DNA from: an uncultured Clostridia bacterium
GTDB taxonomy: Bacteria > Bacillota > Clostridia > Oscillospirales > Acutalibacteraceae
Length of the DNA stretch: 48,739 nucleotides
Direction: 5' to 3'
Assembly (NCBI GenBank): GCA_946186665.1
Contig: CAMHOE010000015.1
Location: forward strand, 1 to 48,739
A program made the translations under genes and the position numbers. Below, piece after piece: positions 33,536-41,725 of the stretch (the first letter of the stretch is position 1; each line of letters starts with the position of its first letter). The notes under the pieces were generated by a model. The model saw only the letters and a list, made by a program, of their open reading frames with translations, searched no databases and was not told the DNA's origin.

Positions 33536-33598
33536 TATACAAAAAGTATAATTCAAAAAGCTATGAATACAAAGAGTATAATATACAGATAGTATAAG
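33521..33598 (+). repeat. ATAC-N5-GTAT repeat cluster 2 (tandem 16-mer)
   Basis: Five tandem units: two identical ATACAAAAAGTATAAT (33521-33536, 33537-33552), a decayed 14-base unit (33553-33566), then ATACAAAGAGTATAAT (33567-33582) and ATACAGATAGTATAAG (33583-33598). The first unit encodes the last residues and stop of the AlkD-like gene. Each unit carries a TATAAT-like box. Confidence 0.9.
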
Positions 33599-33615
33599 AT
33601 ATGTGAGGTGGTATC

Positions 33616-33930
33616 ATGACAAGAGAGACAGCCCAAAAAAAGATAAAGGGTTTCCCCTATAAGCTCCAGGCAATTGCCAAAGAGGATATTGACAATCGTG
33701 CCTATATAACAACGGAATGTGTGCCTGTTTTCGAGATGGAACACGGGTATTATCAGATGACAGTCAATTATAAAATAAAACTTGAAGATGGTTACATATA
33801 TGGAAAGGCGCTTAGTCTTGATGATTTTGTAAAGCTGCATGATGCTGCTGAACGTGGTGAGGTCTTTACAATTATGTATCTTGAGAAATCAAGGATAATT
33901 CTGGAGATAGAAGAACGTGATGACCAATAA
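33616..33930 (+). CDS. Hypothetical protein, 104 aa
   Basis: Unrecognised soluble protein with no signal or membrane segment. GAGGTGG lies 7 bases before the ATG. Alternating hydrophobic patterns (VPVFEMEHGYYQMTVNYKIKLEDGYIYGKAL) suggest a mixed alpha/beta domain rich in strands. It is enclosed by repeat clusters on both sides and lies between the AlkD-like and XRE regulator genes, all on one strand. No function can be assigned. Confidence 0.75.
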   Translation: MTRETAQKKIKGFPYKLQAIAKEDIDNRAYITTECVPVFEMEHGYYQMTVNYKIKLEDGYIYGKALSLDDFVKLHDAAERGEVFTIMYLEKSRIILEIEERDDQ

Positions 33931-33942
33931 TTATCGATAGAA

Positions 33943-33974
33943 TATACAAATAGTATAATATACTAATGGTATAA
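33943..33974 (+). repeat. ATAC-N5-GTAT repeat cluster 3
   Basis: Two tandem 16-mers, ATACAAATAGTATAAT and ATACTAATGGTATAAT, directly after the 104-aa gene, with a partial third after them. Confidence 0.9.
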
Positions 33975-34182
33975 TATCGATTTGTCCGGAAGCCAATGAC
34001 CGTTTGCTGTCAGATGGTGAGCAAGGAATAGGGCTTATCGAAGATGGAACTCGTGAGATAATCTTAGATAAACACACCTTAAAGAACTCAACCGACGGTA
34101 GAATCCGTAAAAATCAACCTCCGGTTCGTTTTGAACTGCATTTATTCCTGATATACTTAAGTCATGAAAGGAGGTGCCCGAT

Positions 34183-34839
34183 ATGGATCAAATCAAAACA
34201 GGCAAGTTTATAGCATCCTGCCGGAAAGAACAAGGCATGACTCAGGCAGTCCTTGCAGAAAAGCTCGGAATAAGCAACCGGGCAGTATCAAAATGGGAAA
34301 CTGGCAAGTCTTTGCCGGATTCCGGTATCATGCTGGAGCTGTGTGAACTTCTGAAGATCAACGTCAACGAGCTCCTGTCGGGCGAAAAAATCATGGCAGA
34401 AAAGTATGATAAACGTGCAGAAGATAATCTGATCGCAATGAGAAAGGAAATGGAAGATCAGAACAGGATGATGCTGAGAATGGAGTACTGGATCGCGTTT
34501 CCATCAGTCATTTCCGGACTTGTTATACTTTTTATAGCTTCGTTTGTAGAAATGTCTGTCTGGCTTCGGGCAGCATTTATAGTATTTGCTTTTGTAATGA
34601 TTCTTGCAGTTGCATTTATTGCGGTACGCATTGAACAGAAAGCAGGGTTTTATGAGTGCAGAAAATGTCATCATAGGTATGTACCTACCTATTATCAAAC
34701 AAATCTTGCGCCGCATATAGGCAGGACAAGATATATGAAATGTCCCGAATGCAAAAAAAGAAGCTGTCAGAAAAAAGTTCTGACAAAAGAAGCTCAGATT
34801 TCTACAAAAACATCTCATACAAATCATGGTGACCTGTAG
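34183..34839 (+). CDS. Membrane-tethered XRE regulator with zinc-ribbon tail
   Basis: One-component regulator, 218 residues. An XRE helix-turn-helix (about 5-60, 'GMTQAVLAEKLGISNRAVSKWETGKSLPD') is followed by a basic helix, two membrane segments (about 103-125 and 130-152), and a C-terminal cysteine pair set, 'YECRKCHHRYV' and 'MKCPECKKRSC', typical of a zinc ribbon. Layout resembles BcrR-like membrane regulators that govern antimicrobial peptide exporters. AAAGGAGG is 8 bases upstream of ATG 34183. It precedes an ABC exporter by about 150 bases of repeat DNA, so that operon is the likely target. Confidence 0.88.
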   Translation: MDQIKTGKFIASCRKEQGMTQAVLAEKLGISNRAVSKWETGKSLPDSGIMLELCELLKINVNELLSGEKIMAEKYDKRAEDNLIAMRKEMEDQNRMMLRMEYWIAFPSVISGLVILFIASFVEMSVWLRAAFIVFAFVMILAVAFIAVRIEQKAGFYECRKCHHRYVPTYYQTNLAPHIGRTRYMKCPECKKRSCQKKVLTKEAQISTKTSHTNHGDL

Positions 34840-34848
34840 TAATAAAAT

Positions 34849-34979
34849 ATACATAATGTATATCTTCCGAAAAATATACAAATTGCAATATTATACACAT
34901 TGTATAAAAGCTAAAATAAATACAAAACGTAGATAATATACAAAAAGTATACATAATATAAAATATACAAATTGTAAAG
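34849..34979 (+). repeat. ATAC-N5-GTAT repeat cluster 4
   Basis: About six looser units starting at 34849, 34875, 34892, 34920, 34938 and 34965, each ATAC-N5-GTA(T/A)-like, filling the gap between the regulator and the ABC genes. ATACACATTGTAT and ATACAAATTGTAA are near-perfect palindromes. Confidence 0.75.
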
Positions 34980-34993
34980 AAGGAGGCAGAACA

Positions 34994-35890
34994 ATGGAAT
35001 ACGTACTGGAAACAAACGGACTTACAAAGGAATATTCCAGAACAGCTGTGGTCAATGATGTTTCAATAAAAGTAAAGAAAGGCGAGATATACGGATTTGT
35101 AGGAAAAAACGGCGCAGGAAAAACGACCTTCATCCGTATGGTGCTGGGACTGACAAAAGCGACAAGGGGCAGCTGTATATTTTTTGGCGGTGAGGACAGG
35201 ATAAAGGCGCAAAGAAAAATCGGAAGTCTGATAGAGGGTCCTGCTCTGTATAAGAACATGAGTGCAAGGAGAAATCTGGAGATCTACAGTACACTTCTGG
35301 GCACGGACACCAAAAACATAGATGAAATACTTGAAACTGTCGGATTGTCCGATACCGGAAAGAAACGTACAGCGGATTTTTCTCTGGGCATGAAGCAGCG
35401 TCTCGGTATCGCGATGGCATTGGTAGGTGATCCGGAATTTCTGATACTGGACGAGCCGATAAACGGACTTGACCCTAAGGGTATCGTTGAGATAAGAGAA
35501 CTTCTTACAACTCTGAAAGACAAGGGTAAGACCATATTCATTTCCAGTCATATATTGGGCGAGCTTGAAAAAACAGCCACCTGTTACGGAATAATATCAT
35601 CAGGCCGTCTGGTTGAGGAGATCAGCGCGGATGAGCTGAAGAAAAAATGCGGTAAAAGGACTGTCATAAAAGTCAACGATCCCGTGAAAGCCAAAGACAT
35701 TATTTCCGGACTTCGGAAAACCGACAAGCTTGAGATCGAAGGTAAGCGCCTGTTCATATCCGGAGAAATACCGGACATAGGAGAACTTACGAACGCACTG
35801 TTCAAAGAGGGGATCGTCGTGTCCGGAATAAATGAGGACGACAACGGTATGGAAGATTACTTCATCAAAAAAATGGAGGAGGGTGTGTAA
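34994..35890 (+). CDS. ABC transporter ATP-binding protein (BcrA/lantibiotic immunity type)
   Basis: ATPase of 298 residues. Walker A GKNGAGKTT (about 38-46), signature FSLGMKQR, Walker B FLILDEPINGLD, switch ISSHI. The C-terminal extension after the core (about 215-298, 'VNDPVKAKDIISGLRKTDKLE') is usual in BcrA/NatA-type ATPases of peptide resistance exporters. GAAGGAGG precedes the ATG. It overlaps the permease by one base (TAATG). Confidence 0.92.
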   Translation: MEYVLETNGLTKEYSRTAVVNDVSIKVKKGEIYGFVGKNGAGKTTFIRMVLGLTKATRGSCIFFGGEDRIKAQRKIGSLIEGPALYKNMSARRNLEIYSTLLGTDTKNIDEILETVGLSDTGKKRTADFSLGMKQRLGIAMALVGDPEFLILDEPINGLDPKGIVEIRELLTTLKDKGKTIFISSHILGELEKTATCYGIISSGRLVEEISADELKKKCGKRTVIKVNDPVKAKDIISGLRKTDKLEIEGKRLFISGEIPDIGELTNALFKEGIVVSGINEDDNGMEDYFIKKMEEGV

Positions 35891-36711
35891 TGGGACGACT
35901 GTTAAGATCTGATCTTATGAAGATGAAAAGCAGCCGTGCATTCTGGGTCTGCTGTATTGTATCACTGCTTTTAGGTGCGCTGATGTCGGTGCTGTACTAT
36001 GTAGTGTGGATGAATCTTGGGGAGTCCATTGAAATGACAGAGCAGATGATGCTTAGTATGGGAATGCCTCAGGAGACTGTAAGCGATACGCTTTCGGTAG
36101 TGCCGAGCAATAATCTTTGGTCATATATAAACACCTGTCTTGCAGATACGAATGTGGTTTACATAATTGCGGTTCTTATAGGAGTGTTAGCAGCTTCTGA
36201 ATATTCAATGGGTACATTCAGAAATACGCTTTCCAGAGGATTTTCAAGAACTCAGGTATATCTGTCAAAGTTTATTCTTTGTGTTATTGGCACACTTATA
36301 ACACTGTTCGTATATGTACTTGGCGGAGCTGTTTCTGCTGTAATAATGTTTGGTTTTGGTTCGGATACAGAAGCAGGTCAGATGCTTTTGCAAATAGGGG
36401 CATATATATGTTTGTTTATAGCTATAGCTTCCTTCTATCTTATGATAGCCGTAATATCAAAAAAGACAGGTACAGCTATTGCACTGTCGATTATTATACC
36501 CATTGTTGTACAGTCAGCGGTCACACTTCTGTCTATGGCATTCAAGGATTTCGGACAGATATCACGTTATTGGCTTTTCAATACGGTAATGGCGACTCAG
36601 GGACTTTGCAGGGACGGAGAAGCATATATACCCTTTTTGGTTGCAGGAATATATATGATACTGTGTTGCACTTTAGGTCTGATAGTATTCAGAAAGCAGG
36701 AAATGAAATGA
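35890..36711 (+). CDS. ABC-2 type permease, partner of upstream ATPase
   Basis: Membrane protein of 273 residues with six hydrophobic segments and a large outer loop after the first ('NLGESIEMTEQMMLSMGMPQETVSDTLSVVPSNN'). The motif 'EYSMGTFRNTLSRGFSRTQVYLSK' is the typical coupling region in BcrB-like immunity permeases. It overlaps the ATPase stop (TAATG), so the two are coupled. Likely exports or repels a membrane-active peptide; inferred from family and the XRE regulator upstream. Confidence 0.88.
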   Translation: MGRLLRSDLMKMKSSRAFWVCCIVSLLLGALMSVLYYVVWMNLGESIEMTEQMMLSMGMPQETVSDTLSVVPSNNLWSYINTCLADTNVVYIIAVLIGVLAASEYSMGTFRNTLSRGFSRTQVYLSKFILCVIGTLITLFVYVLGGAVSAVIMFGFGSDTEAGQMLLQIGAYICLFIAIASFYLMIAVISKKTGTAIALSIIIPIVVQSAVTLLSMAFKDFGQISRYWLFNTVMATQGLCRDGEAYIPFLVAGIYMILCCTLGLIVFRKQEMK

Positions 36712-36748
36712 CATCAGTCTCTGCATTATAAAATATAACAAATGCTGA

Positions 36749-36788
36749 AAAGCGGTGGAACTGTGAAAGAAATCTCAGTCCCACCGCT
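36749..36788. terminator. Terminator between convergent genes
   Basis: AAGCGGTGG.ACTG pairs with CAGT.CCACCGCTT, one internal mismatch, 14-base loop. Short A/T runs on both sides. Confidence 0.75.
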
Positions 36789-36821
36789 TATATTATTGGT
36801 AACTTTACTTGTTATGCAGTT

Positions 36822-37517
36822 TTATTGAAAAAGGAGAGCTGTAATTATATCTATAGATTTTTTAGCGGCAGCTTTGCTGAAAACAGCATATTCTACGGCG
36901 TCATCCTCTTCGCTCATGCTGTCTGATATAGAGCGAAGGACTGCGAAGGGAACATTATTGATACGGCAGACCTGACCGATACTTCCGCCCTCCATTTCAC
37001 AGGCGATGGCACCGAAGCGTTCATTGAGAAGGGCACGTTTATCATTGCCGCTGATGAAGCAGTCTCCTGTTGCCACCGTACCGATGACATAGTTGTTCTC
37101 TCCTGTTTTTTCACAGGCTTCTGAAAGCTTATCCACAAGCTCCTTGCTGCATGGGATATAGGTTATTTTTTCATCAGGCAGATACAATTCTGCCGCAGGG
37201 TCACCGATAGCAGTAGTATCCATATCATGCTGAACTACGTTTTCAGCGATTACCACATAGCCGATATGAGTTTTTTTACAGGTACTCCCCCCTATTCCCG
37301 TATTGATTATCCTGTCCGGAGAATATCTGAGTATCATTGTCTGAGCGGCAACAGCGGCGTTGACCTTACCGATACCGCATTTTGCAACGACACAATCCTC
37401 AGTGCCGAGTTTACCGGTTGTGTATAAAGTTCCGCTTATAGTTTCGGAATGTTTGTCTGTCATACGTTCCAGTATGCCATTTACTTCAATATCCATTGCG
37501 CCGATAATTCCAGTCAT
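36822..37517 (-). CDS. mtnN: 5'-Methylthioadenosine/S-adenosylhomocysteine nucleosidase
   Basis: Cytosolic hydrolase of 231 residues that splits MTA and SAH, feeding methionine salvage and the methyl cycle. It has the family start IIGAMDIEV (E in the water-activating site), 'NTGIGGS', 'VQHDMD', the substrate loop 'CEMEGGSIGQVC' and the catalytic Asp in 'VLRSISDSMSEE'. Length is normal. AAAGGAG lies upstream, and a promoter lies at 37551-37579. Transcribed alone toward the ABC exporter. Confidence 0.95.
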   Translation of the reverse strand: MTGIIGAMDIEVNGILERMTDKHSETISGTLYTTGKLGTEDCVVAKCGIGKVNAAVAAQTMILRYSPDRIINTGIGGSTCKKTHIGYVVIAENVVQHDMDTTAIGDPAAELYLPDEKITYIPCSKELVDKLSEACEKTGENNYVIGTVATGDCFISGNDKRALLNERFGAIACEMEGGSIGQVCRINNVPFAVLRSISDSMSEEDDAVEYAVFSKAAAKKSIDIITALLFQ

Positions 37518-37550
37518 TTTTTATGCTCCTTTAAATTTTATCGTACCATC

Positions 37551-37579
37551 ATTATATCAGATAATTACCTTTCCGGCAA
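37551..37579 (-). promoter_or_regulatory. Promoter of mtnN
   Basis: Minus strand TTGCCG (37579-37574), 17 bases, TATAAT (37556-37551). Confidence 0.65.
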
Positions 37580-37604
37580 CCCACCGCCGCCGCTTACAAT
37601 TCGC

Positions 37605-37635
37605 GGTGCAAGGCTTGCACACCCGATTCGCGCTG
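37605..37635 (+). repeat. 31-nt dispersed repeat, copy 2
   Basis: One mismatch to 7289-7319. Core GTGCAAGGCTTGCAC is an inverted repeat. Sits between mtnN and its neighbour's promoter. Confidence 0.75.
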
Positions 37636-37699
37636 ATGAGTGATTTCGGCGTTCTATGTCTTTTTCAACACATACGTAATATCTGTTACAGAATTGTAG

Positions 37700-37728
37700 T
37701 TGACAAAGTGGGCTTTGGAGCTTATTAT
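37700..37728 (+). promoter_or_regulatory. Promoter of FHA-SEDS/PBP operon
   Basis: TTGACA (37700-37705), 17 bases, TATTAT (37723-37728). Confidence 0.75.
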
Positions 37729-37912
37729 ATAGTTAATATTCAGACACGATATAATTTATTGATATTAGTCGAATTATATTATTATTATGAAACGATTTGG
37801 GCCATGGGGTTCACTTAAATCTGAAAGTGTTGTTCTGTGCCCCACAGTGAAAACCGCCGGTAATTCAGAATACCTGAACTTGAAACAAGGGATTTTTAAG
37901 AGGTGATGTTTT

Positions 37913-39673
37913 ATGAACGAAGTTCTCGATATTGTGTCTTTTGTTCTGAGGCTAAGTACGCCTGTTATGGCATTGATAATAATTACGGTCTGTTTTTTTT
38001 CGCTGAGACATGGCAGAAGAGAAAAAAGAGCGTTGATAGCACTGGACGATCCGGACAGAAACGTAAGATATCCGGTTTTGTACTGGGAAAATTCCATAGG
38101 CAGAAGCAGAGGGTCGGATATCAGAATATCGGATCCTACAGTCTCAAGAGATCACGCAGTGCTTTTGAGACGAGATGACGGTTGGTTTATTGCCGATACG
38201 GGTTCCAAAGCAGGAGTTCTTGTCAACGGAGAAAAAACCGAAGGACGTCATCCGGTATATGTCGGAGATAATATTTCCTTAGGTACTACAGTGCTTACCC
38301 TGAGGCGTGCGGACGATCCTACAGACGCCAACGACCGCAGGCGCACTACCCCCCCGAAGGTACATAAAACAGTACCTATCGGAGTTATTCTTTTTTTACT
38401 TACAATATATATGTCAATAATATCAGCTGAAGCCATGATAAATATGGGCAGCCTTGATATTCTTCCACATGCAGTGATCTTTGTGTGTGCCCTGTGGATA
38501 CTTCCGCTGATCTCAAGATTTATATTTCAAAGAAAAAACTTTGAGCTTGAAGCGCTGGCGCTGTTTCTGTGCGGTTCCGGAATAATACTTAATGCTGTTC
38601 ATGACCAGAGACAGGCATTTATCCAGCTTATTTCCACTATACTTGGATATTGTGTTTTCTGCTTTATGCTGTGGTTTATAGAGATACCTGACAAAGTTAT
38701 GAAGTGGCGCATAACGATTTATATCCTGACAATAGGTTTGCTTGGGTCTACGCTTGTTCTTGGCAGTGCGCTGAACGGCGCTAAAAACTGGATAGTGCTG
38801 GGTCCTGTAATGGTACAGCCCTCAGAGTTTGCAAAGCTTGCGTATATATTTGTAGGCGCAGCTACACTGGATCAGCTGCAAACAAAGAAAAACCTTTTCG
38901 GATTTATTATAGTGACGGGTCTTTGTGTCATGCTTTTGTTTTTGATGAGTGACTTTGGTACGGCACTTATCTTCTTTGTAACATTTCTTTTAATAGCATT
39001 TATGCGTTCGGGAGATTTCAAGACGGTAATATTTGCTGTTACTGCGGCGGTGCTTGGACTTATGCTTATATTGTCCATAAAGCCATATATCGCAGACCGC
39101 TTTCAGGCATGGGGTCATGTATGGGAGTATGCAGACTCCACAGGATACCAGCAGGTGAACTCTTTTGTATACAGCGCCAGCGGAGGATTGTTTGGTGTAG
39201 GTCTTTCAAAGGGTTATCTGCAAAATCTGTTTGCATCGGAAAATGACCTTGTTTTTGGTCTTGTCAGTGAGGAAATGGGACTTATCATGGCTTTGCTCTT
39301 TGCAATAATAATAGGCGGCTTTATGATATATGCAAGGGCTGTGTCCACAAGAAGCAGATCTACATTTTACTCGATATCTGCTTGTGCGGCGGCGGGACTT
39401 CTTGTTTTTCAGGCAATGCTGAATATATTCGGAGTGACGGATATTCTTCCTCTTACGGGTGTTACATTGCCGTTCCTCAGCTACGGCGGTTCCAGTATGC
39501 TGTCATGTTGGGGACTGCTCGCCTTTATAAAAGCAGCCGATGAGCGTACATATTCCAACAGGAAGCTCAAAGCCGGAAAGATAACGTCTTACGCGCCGCA
39601 GACAGATGAAACTGATGATCACGACTTCGATGAAGACGACTATGAAGATGACGAAGAATATGTAGAGATATAA
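37913..39673 (+). CDS. FHA-domain SEDS protein (FtsW/RodA family)
   Basis: Peptidoglycan glycosyltransferase of the SEDS family with an extra N-terminal module, 586 residues. Residues 15-30 form a membrane anchor; residues 60-130 are a FHA domain with G63-R64 (IGRSRGSDIRISD), S78-R-D-H81 and N105, the residues that bind phosphothreonine. About ten helices follow (about 150-555), including the SEDS signatures 'NGAKNWIVLGPVMVQPSEFAKLAYI' and 'PFLSYGGSSMLSCWGLLAF'. The tail (DETDDHDFDEDDYEDDEEY) is strongly acidic. AGAGGTGAT precedes the ATG. It is followed by a class B PBP, its expected partner. Phosphopeptide control by a Ser/Thr kinase is inferred. Confidence 0.93.
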   Translation: MNEVLDIVSFVLRLSTPVMALIIITVCFFSLRHGRREKRALIALDDPDRNVRYPVLYWENSIGRSRGSDIRISDPTVSRDHAVLLRRDDGWFIADTGSKAGVLVNGEKTEGRHPVYVGDNISLGTTVLTLRRADDPTDANDRRRTTPPKVHKTVPIGVILFLLTIYMSIISAEAMINMGSLDILPHAVIFVCALWILPLISRFIFQRKNFELEALALFLCGSGIILNAVHDQRQAFIQLISTILGYCVFCFMLWFIEIPDKVMKWRITIYILTIGLLGSTLVLGSALNGAKNWIVLGPVMVQPSEFAKLAYIFVGAATLDQLQTKKNLFGFIIVTGLCVMLLFLMSDFGTALIFFVTFLLIAFMRSGDFKTVIFAVTAAVLGLMLILSIKPYIADRFQAWGHVWEYADSTGYQQVNSFVYSASGGLFGVGLSKGYLQNLFASENDLVFGLVSEEMGLIMALLFAIIIGGFMIYARAVSTRSRSTFYSISACAAAGLLVFQAMLNIFGVTDILPLTGVTLPFLSYGGSSMLSCWGLLAFIKAADERTYSNRKLKAGKITSYAPQTDETDDHDFDEDDYEDDEEYVEI

Positions 39674-39706
39674 GCCTTTAGTGTGCTCTTTGAGAGGTGA
39701 TGAAGG

Positions 39707-41065
39707 ATGAGAAATGTTGAAAAAAGATCTGTAATGGTTTTTCTGTTGACTCTTGCATTTTTTGCAGGTCTTATATATCATACCGTAAATCTTGTAATGC
39801 ACTCTGCGCAATGGGTATCAGCTCCGTACAATGCTCACATATCTGACAGTGAGGGTCTGGAATATGCAGGCAAGATATATGACAGGAACGGGGTCGTACT
39901 TGCCCAGACTATTGACAAAGAGCGTGTGTACAGCGACGATGAAGAGCTGAGAAGAGCTTGTCTGCACGTTGTAGGAGACGATTCCACAAATATAGCAACG
40001 GCAGTACAGACAGTTTATCGTTCTGAACTGACAGAATATAATTTTGTGTTTGGTCTTGGACTGCCCGAATCTATGAAGCAGGGAAACGATATAAAGCTGA
40101 CCATTGACAGCGAGATGCAAAGAGCGGCACTGGAAGCTCTTGGCTATAACAAAGGAGCTATTGTTTTCTATAACTATAAAACGGGAGAAATTGTCTGCAT
40201 GGTAAGCACGCCCACATATGATCCTGAAAATATTCCGGAGGATATTGAAACCAACGATGAATACGATGGCGCATATCTGAACCGTGTGCTGTCATCCGCA
40301 TATACTCCCGGCTCGACGTTTAAGCTTATTACGGCAAGTGCCGCCCTGAATGAGCTTGATGACGCAGAGACAAGAAGCTATTATTGTACTGGCGAGGACG
40401 AAGTTGGCGGCCGTGAGATAACCTGTTTTGAGCCAAACGGAGAAGTAGACTTAAGGGAAGCACTGGCGCAGTCATGTAATGTATTCTTTGCTCAGCTTGC
40501 TTTAGATATTGGCGGAGACAAGATGACAAAGTATGCTGAAAAAGCGGGCTTCAATTCTACGCTGAAAATAGACGGCATTGAAACAGCGGAAAGCGTATAT
40601 GACGTTTCAGGTGCAAGCGACAACGATCTTGCATGGTCAGGCGTGGGACAGTACACGGTTCTTGAAACTCCGATAAACATGGCGGTAATCTCGGCAGCCA
40701 TAGCAAACGGCGGAACGCCTGTAATGCCGTATTTTATAGAAAGCATAGGCGGCAGCAAGAAAAACAGTACGACTTTAGGAGATCGTATGATGGATAAGGA
40801 TACGGCAGACAAGCTGTATGAAATGATGGATCATACTGTAGAGGTCAACTACGGCAAATACTATTTCAGCAGTAAGTATGATGTATGTGCAAAGACCGGA
40901 ACTGCTGAAATAGGAGACGGCGTAGCACACGCATGGGTAACGGGCTTCTGCAAGGACGAGGACTGTCCGCTTGCCTTTGCTGTAATAGTTGAGGGAGGCA
41001 ACTCCGGCTATGGTGTAGCTATACCTGCCGCTACAAAAGTATTGGATGCGGCACCGACATTCTGA
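39707..41065 (+). CDS. Class B penicillin-binding protein (PbpA-like)
   Basis: Membrane-anchored transpeptidase, 452 residues. A single N-terminal helix (about 8-27), a short linker domain with 'AGKIYDRNGVVLAQT', and the transpeptidase domain with S203-T-F-K206 (SxxK), S256-C-N (SxN) and K396-T-G (KTG). It is shorter than FtsI or PBP2 (about 600), like actinobacterial PbpA, which also follows rodA. AGGTGA precedes ATG 39707. Cross-links glycan strands made by the upstream SEDS protein. Confidence 0.94.
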   Translation: MRNVEKRSVMVFLLTLAFFAGLIYHTVNLVMHSAQWVSAPYNAHISDSEGLEYAGKIYDRNGVVLAQTIDKERVYSDDEELRRACLHVVGDDSTNIATAVQTVYRSELTEYNFVFGLGLPESMKQGNDIKLTIDSEMQRAALEALGYNKGAIVFYNYKTGEIVCMVSTPTYDPENIPEDIETNDEYDGAYLNRVLSSAYTPGSTFKLITASAALNELDDAETRSYYCTGEDEVGGREITCFEPNGEVDLREALAQSCNVFFAQLALDIGGDKMTKYAEKAGFNSTLKIDGIETAESVYDVSGASDNDLAWSGVGQYTVLETPINMAVISAAIANGGTPVMPYFIESIGGSKKNSTTLGDRMMDKDTADKLYEMMDHTVEVNYGKYYFSSKYDVCAKTGTAEIGDGVAHAWVTGFCKDEDCPLAFAVIVEGGNSGYGVAIPAATKVLDAAPTF

Positions 41066-41156
41066 TATAACGGAAGTAAAAGCAGAGTTAAATGCGAATA
41101 TCATTGATATAGAATTCATGTGATGATTTGATCTCATAAATAAAACTAAAAAATCA

Positions 41157-41186
41157 ACGCCCGACTTCATTACGAATGTCGGGCGT
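41157..41186 (-). terminator. Terminator of flavodoxin operon
   Basis: ACGCCCGAC.TTC pairs with GAA.GTCGGGCGT; on the minus strand TTGATTTTTT follows. Lies between convergent operons and can also act on the plus strand. Confidence 0.85.
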
Positions 41187-41247
41187 CATTTGTTGTGATA
41201 TTATTTTTTCAAGGCTGTACCTTATAGTTATTGCCTGTGTTTTACTG

Positions 41248-41670
41248 TTATGCCAATGATGCTCCAAGCTTTTCGCAAGCAGCAACAGCCTCATCATCGG
41301 GGGCTTCATTAGCGATAACAAAATCTGCTGCAACATTTGCACCAAGTTCTTTTACTTCCTGGTCCCAGCTTCTCATCCATTCTCCATCGCCCCAACCATA
41401 GGAGCCGAAAAGAACTACCTTCTTACCGCTGAGCTTTCCCTTGATGCTTTCGTACATGGGAAGAAACTCGCCGTCCTCAAGCTCCTCTGCGCCCATAGCC
41501 GGACAACCAAGAGCTACTGCATCAAAATTATCGATCTGTTCTGCGTCAAAGCTGCCGGCGGTGAAAAGCTCCGCATCTGCACCTGCGTCCTTTGCGCCCT
41601 TCAGAACGGCGTTCGCCATAGCTTCGGTGTTGCCTGTTCCGCTCCAATAAATTACTGCTGCCTTACTCAT
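41248..41670 (-). CDS. Flavodoxin
   Basis: Small FMN protein, 140 residues, low-potential electron carrier. Phosphate loop 'IYWSGTGNTEAMA' (about 7-19), 'GCPAMGAEELED' (FMN 60s loop) and 'LFGSYGWGDGEWM' (FMN 90s loop). Start at ATG 41670 with AAGGAA upstream; a TTG 18 bases earlier is not needed. It lies directly after the DUF3793 gene (55 bases), as in many clostridia, where flavodoxin replaces ferredoxin in iron shortage. Confidence 0.95.
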   Translation of the reverse strand: MSKAAVIYWSGTGNTEAMANAVLKGAKDAGADAELFTAGSFDAEQIDNFDAVALGCPAMGAEELEDGEFLPMYESIKGKLSGKKVVLFGSYGWGDGEWMRSWDQEVKELGANVAADFVIANEAPDDEAVAACEKLGASLA

Positions 41671-41725
41671 ATTACATTTTCCTTTCAATTAATGATATAT
41701 TCTATAAGCTTTACGCTTTATAGCC

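Larger units (their letters stand above)
37518..37912. other. Regulatory gap between mtnN and the FHA-SEDS gene
   Basis: Holds two divergent promoters (37551-37579 minus, 37700-37728 plus), the second copy of the 31-nt repeat (37605-37635) and a leader of about 180 bases before the SEDS gene. No gene seen. Confidence 0.6.

Noticed and set aside
34004-34213. Open frame before the XRE regulator (reads ..ANDRLLSDGEQGIGLIEDG..)
   Set aside because: Starts at TTG without ribosome site and runs into the regulator in another frame. Composition is higher in GC than the repeats around it, so it may be a remnant of an older gene, but I could not name it.
32663-34979. CRISPR array
   Set aside because: Units are 16-17 bases, tandem without unique spacers of constant length, and no cas genes are nearby.
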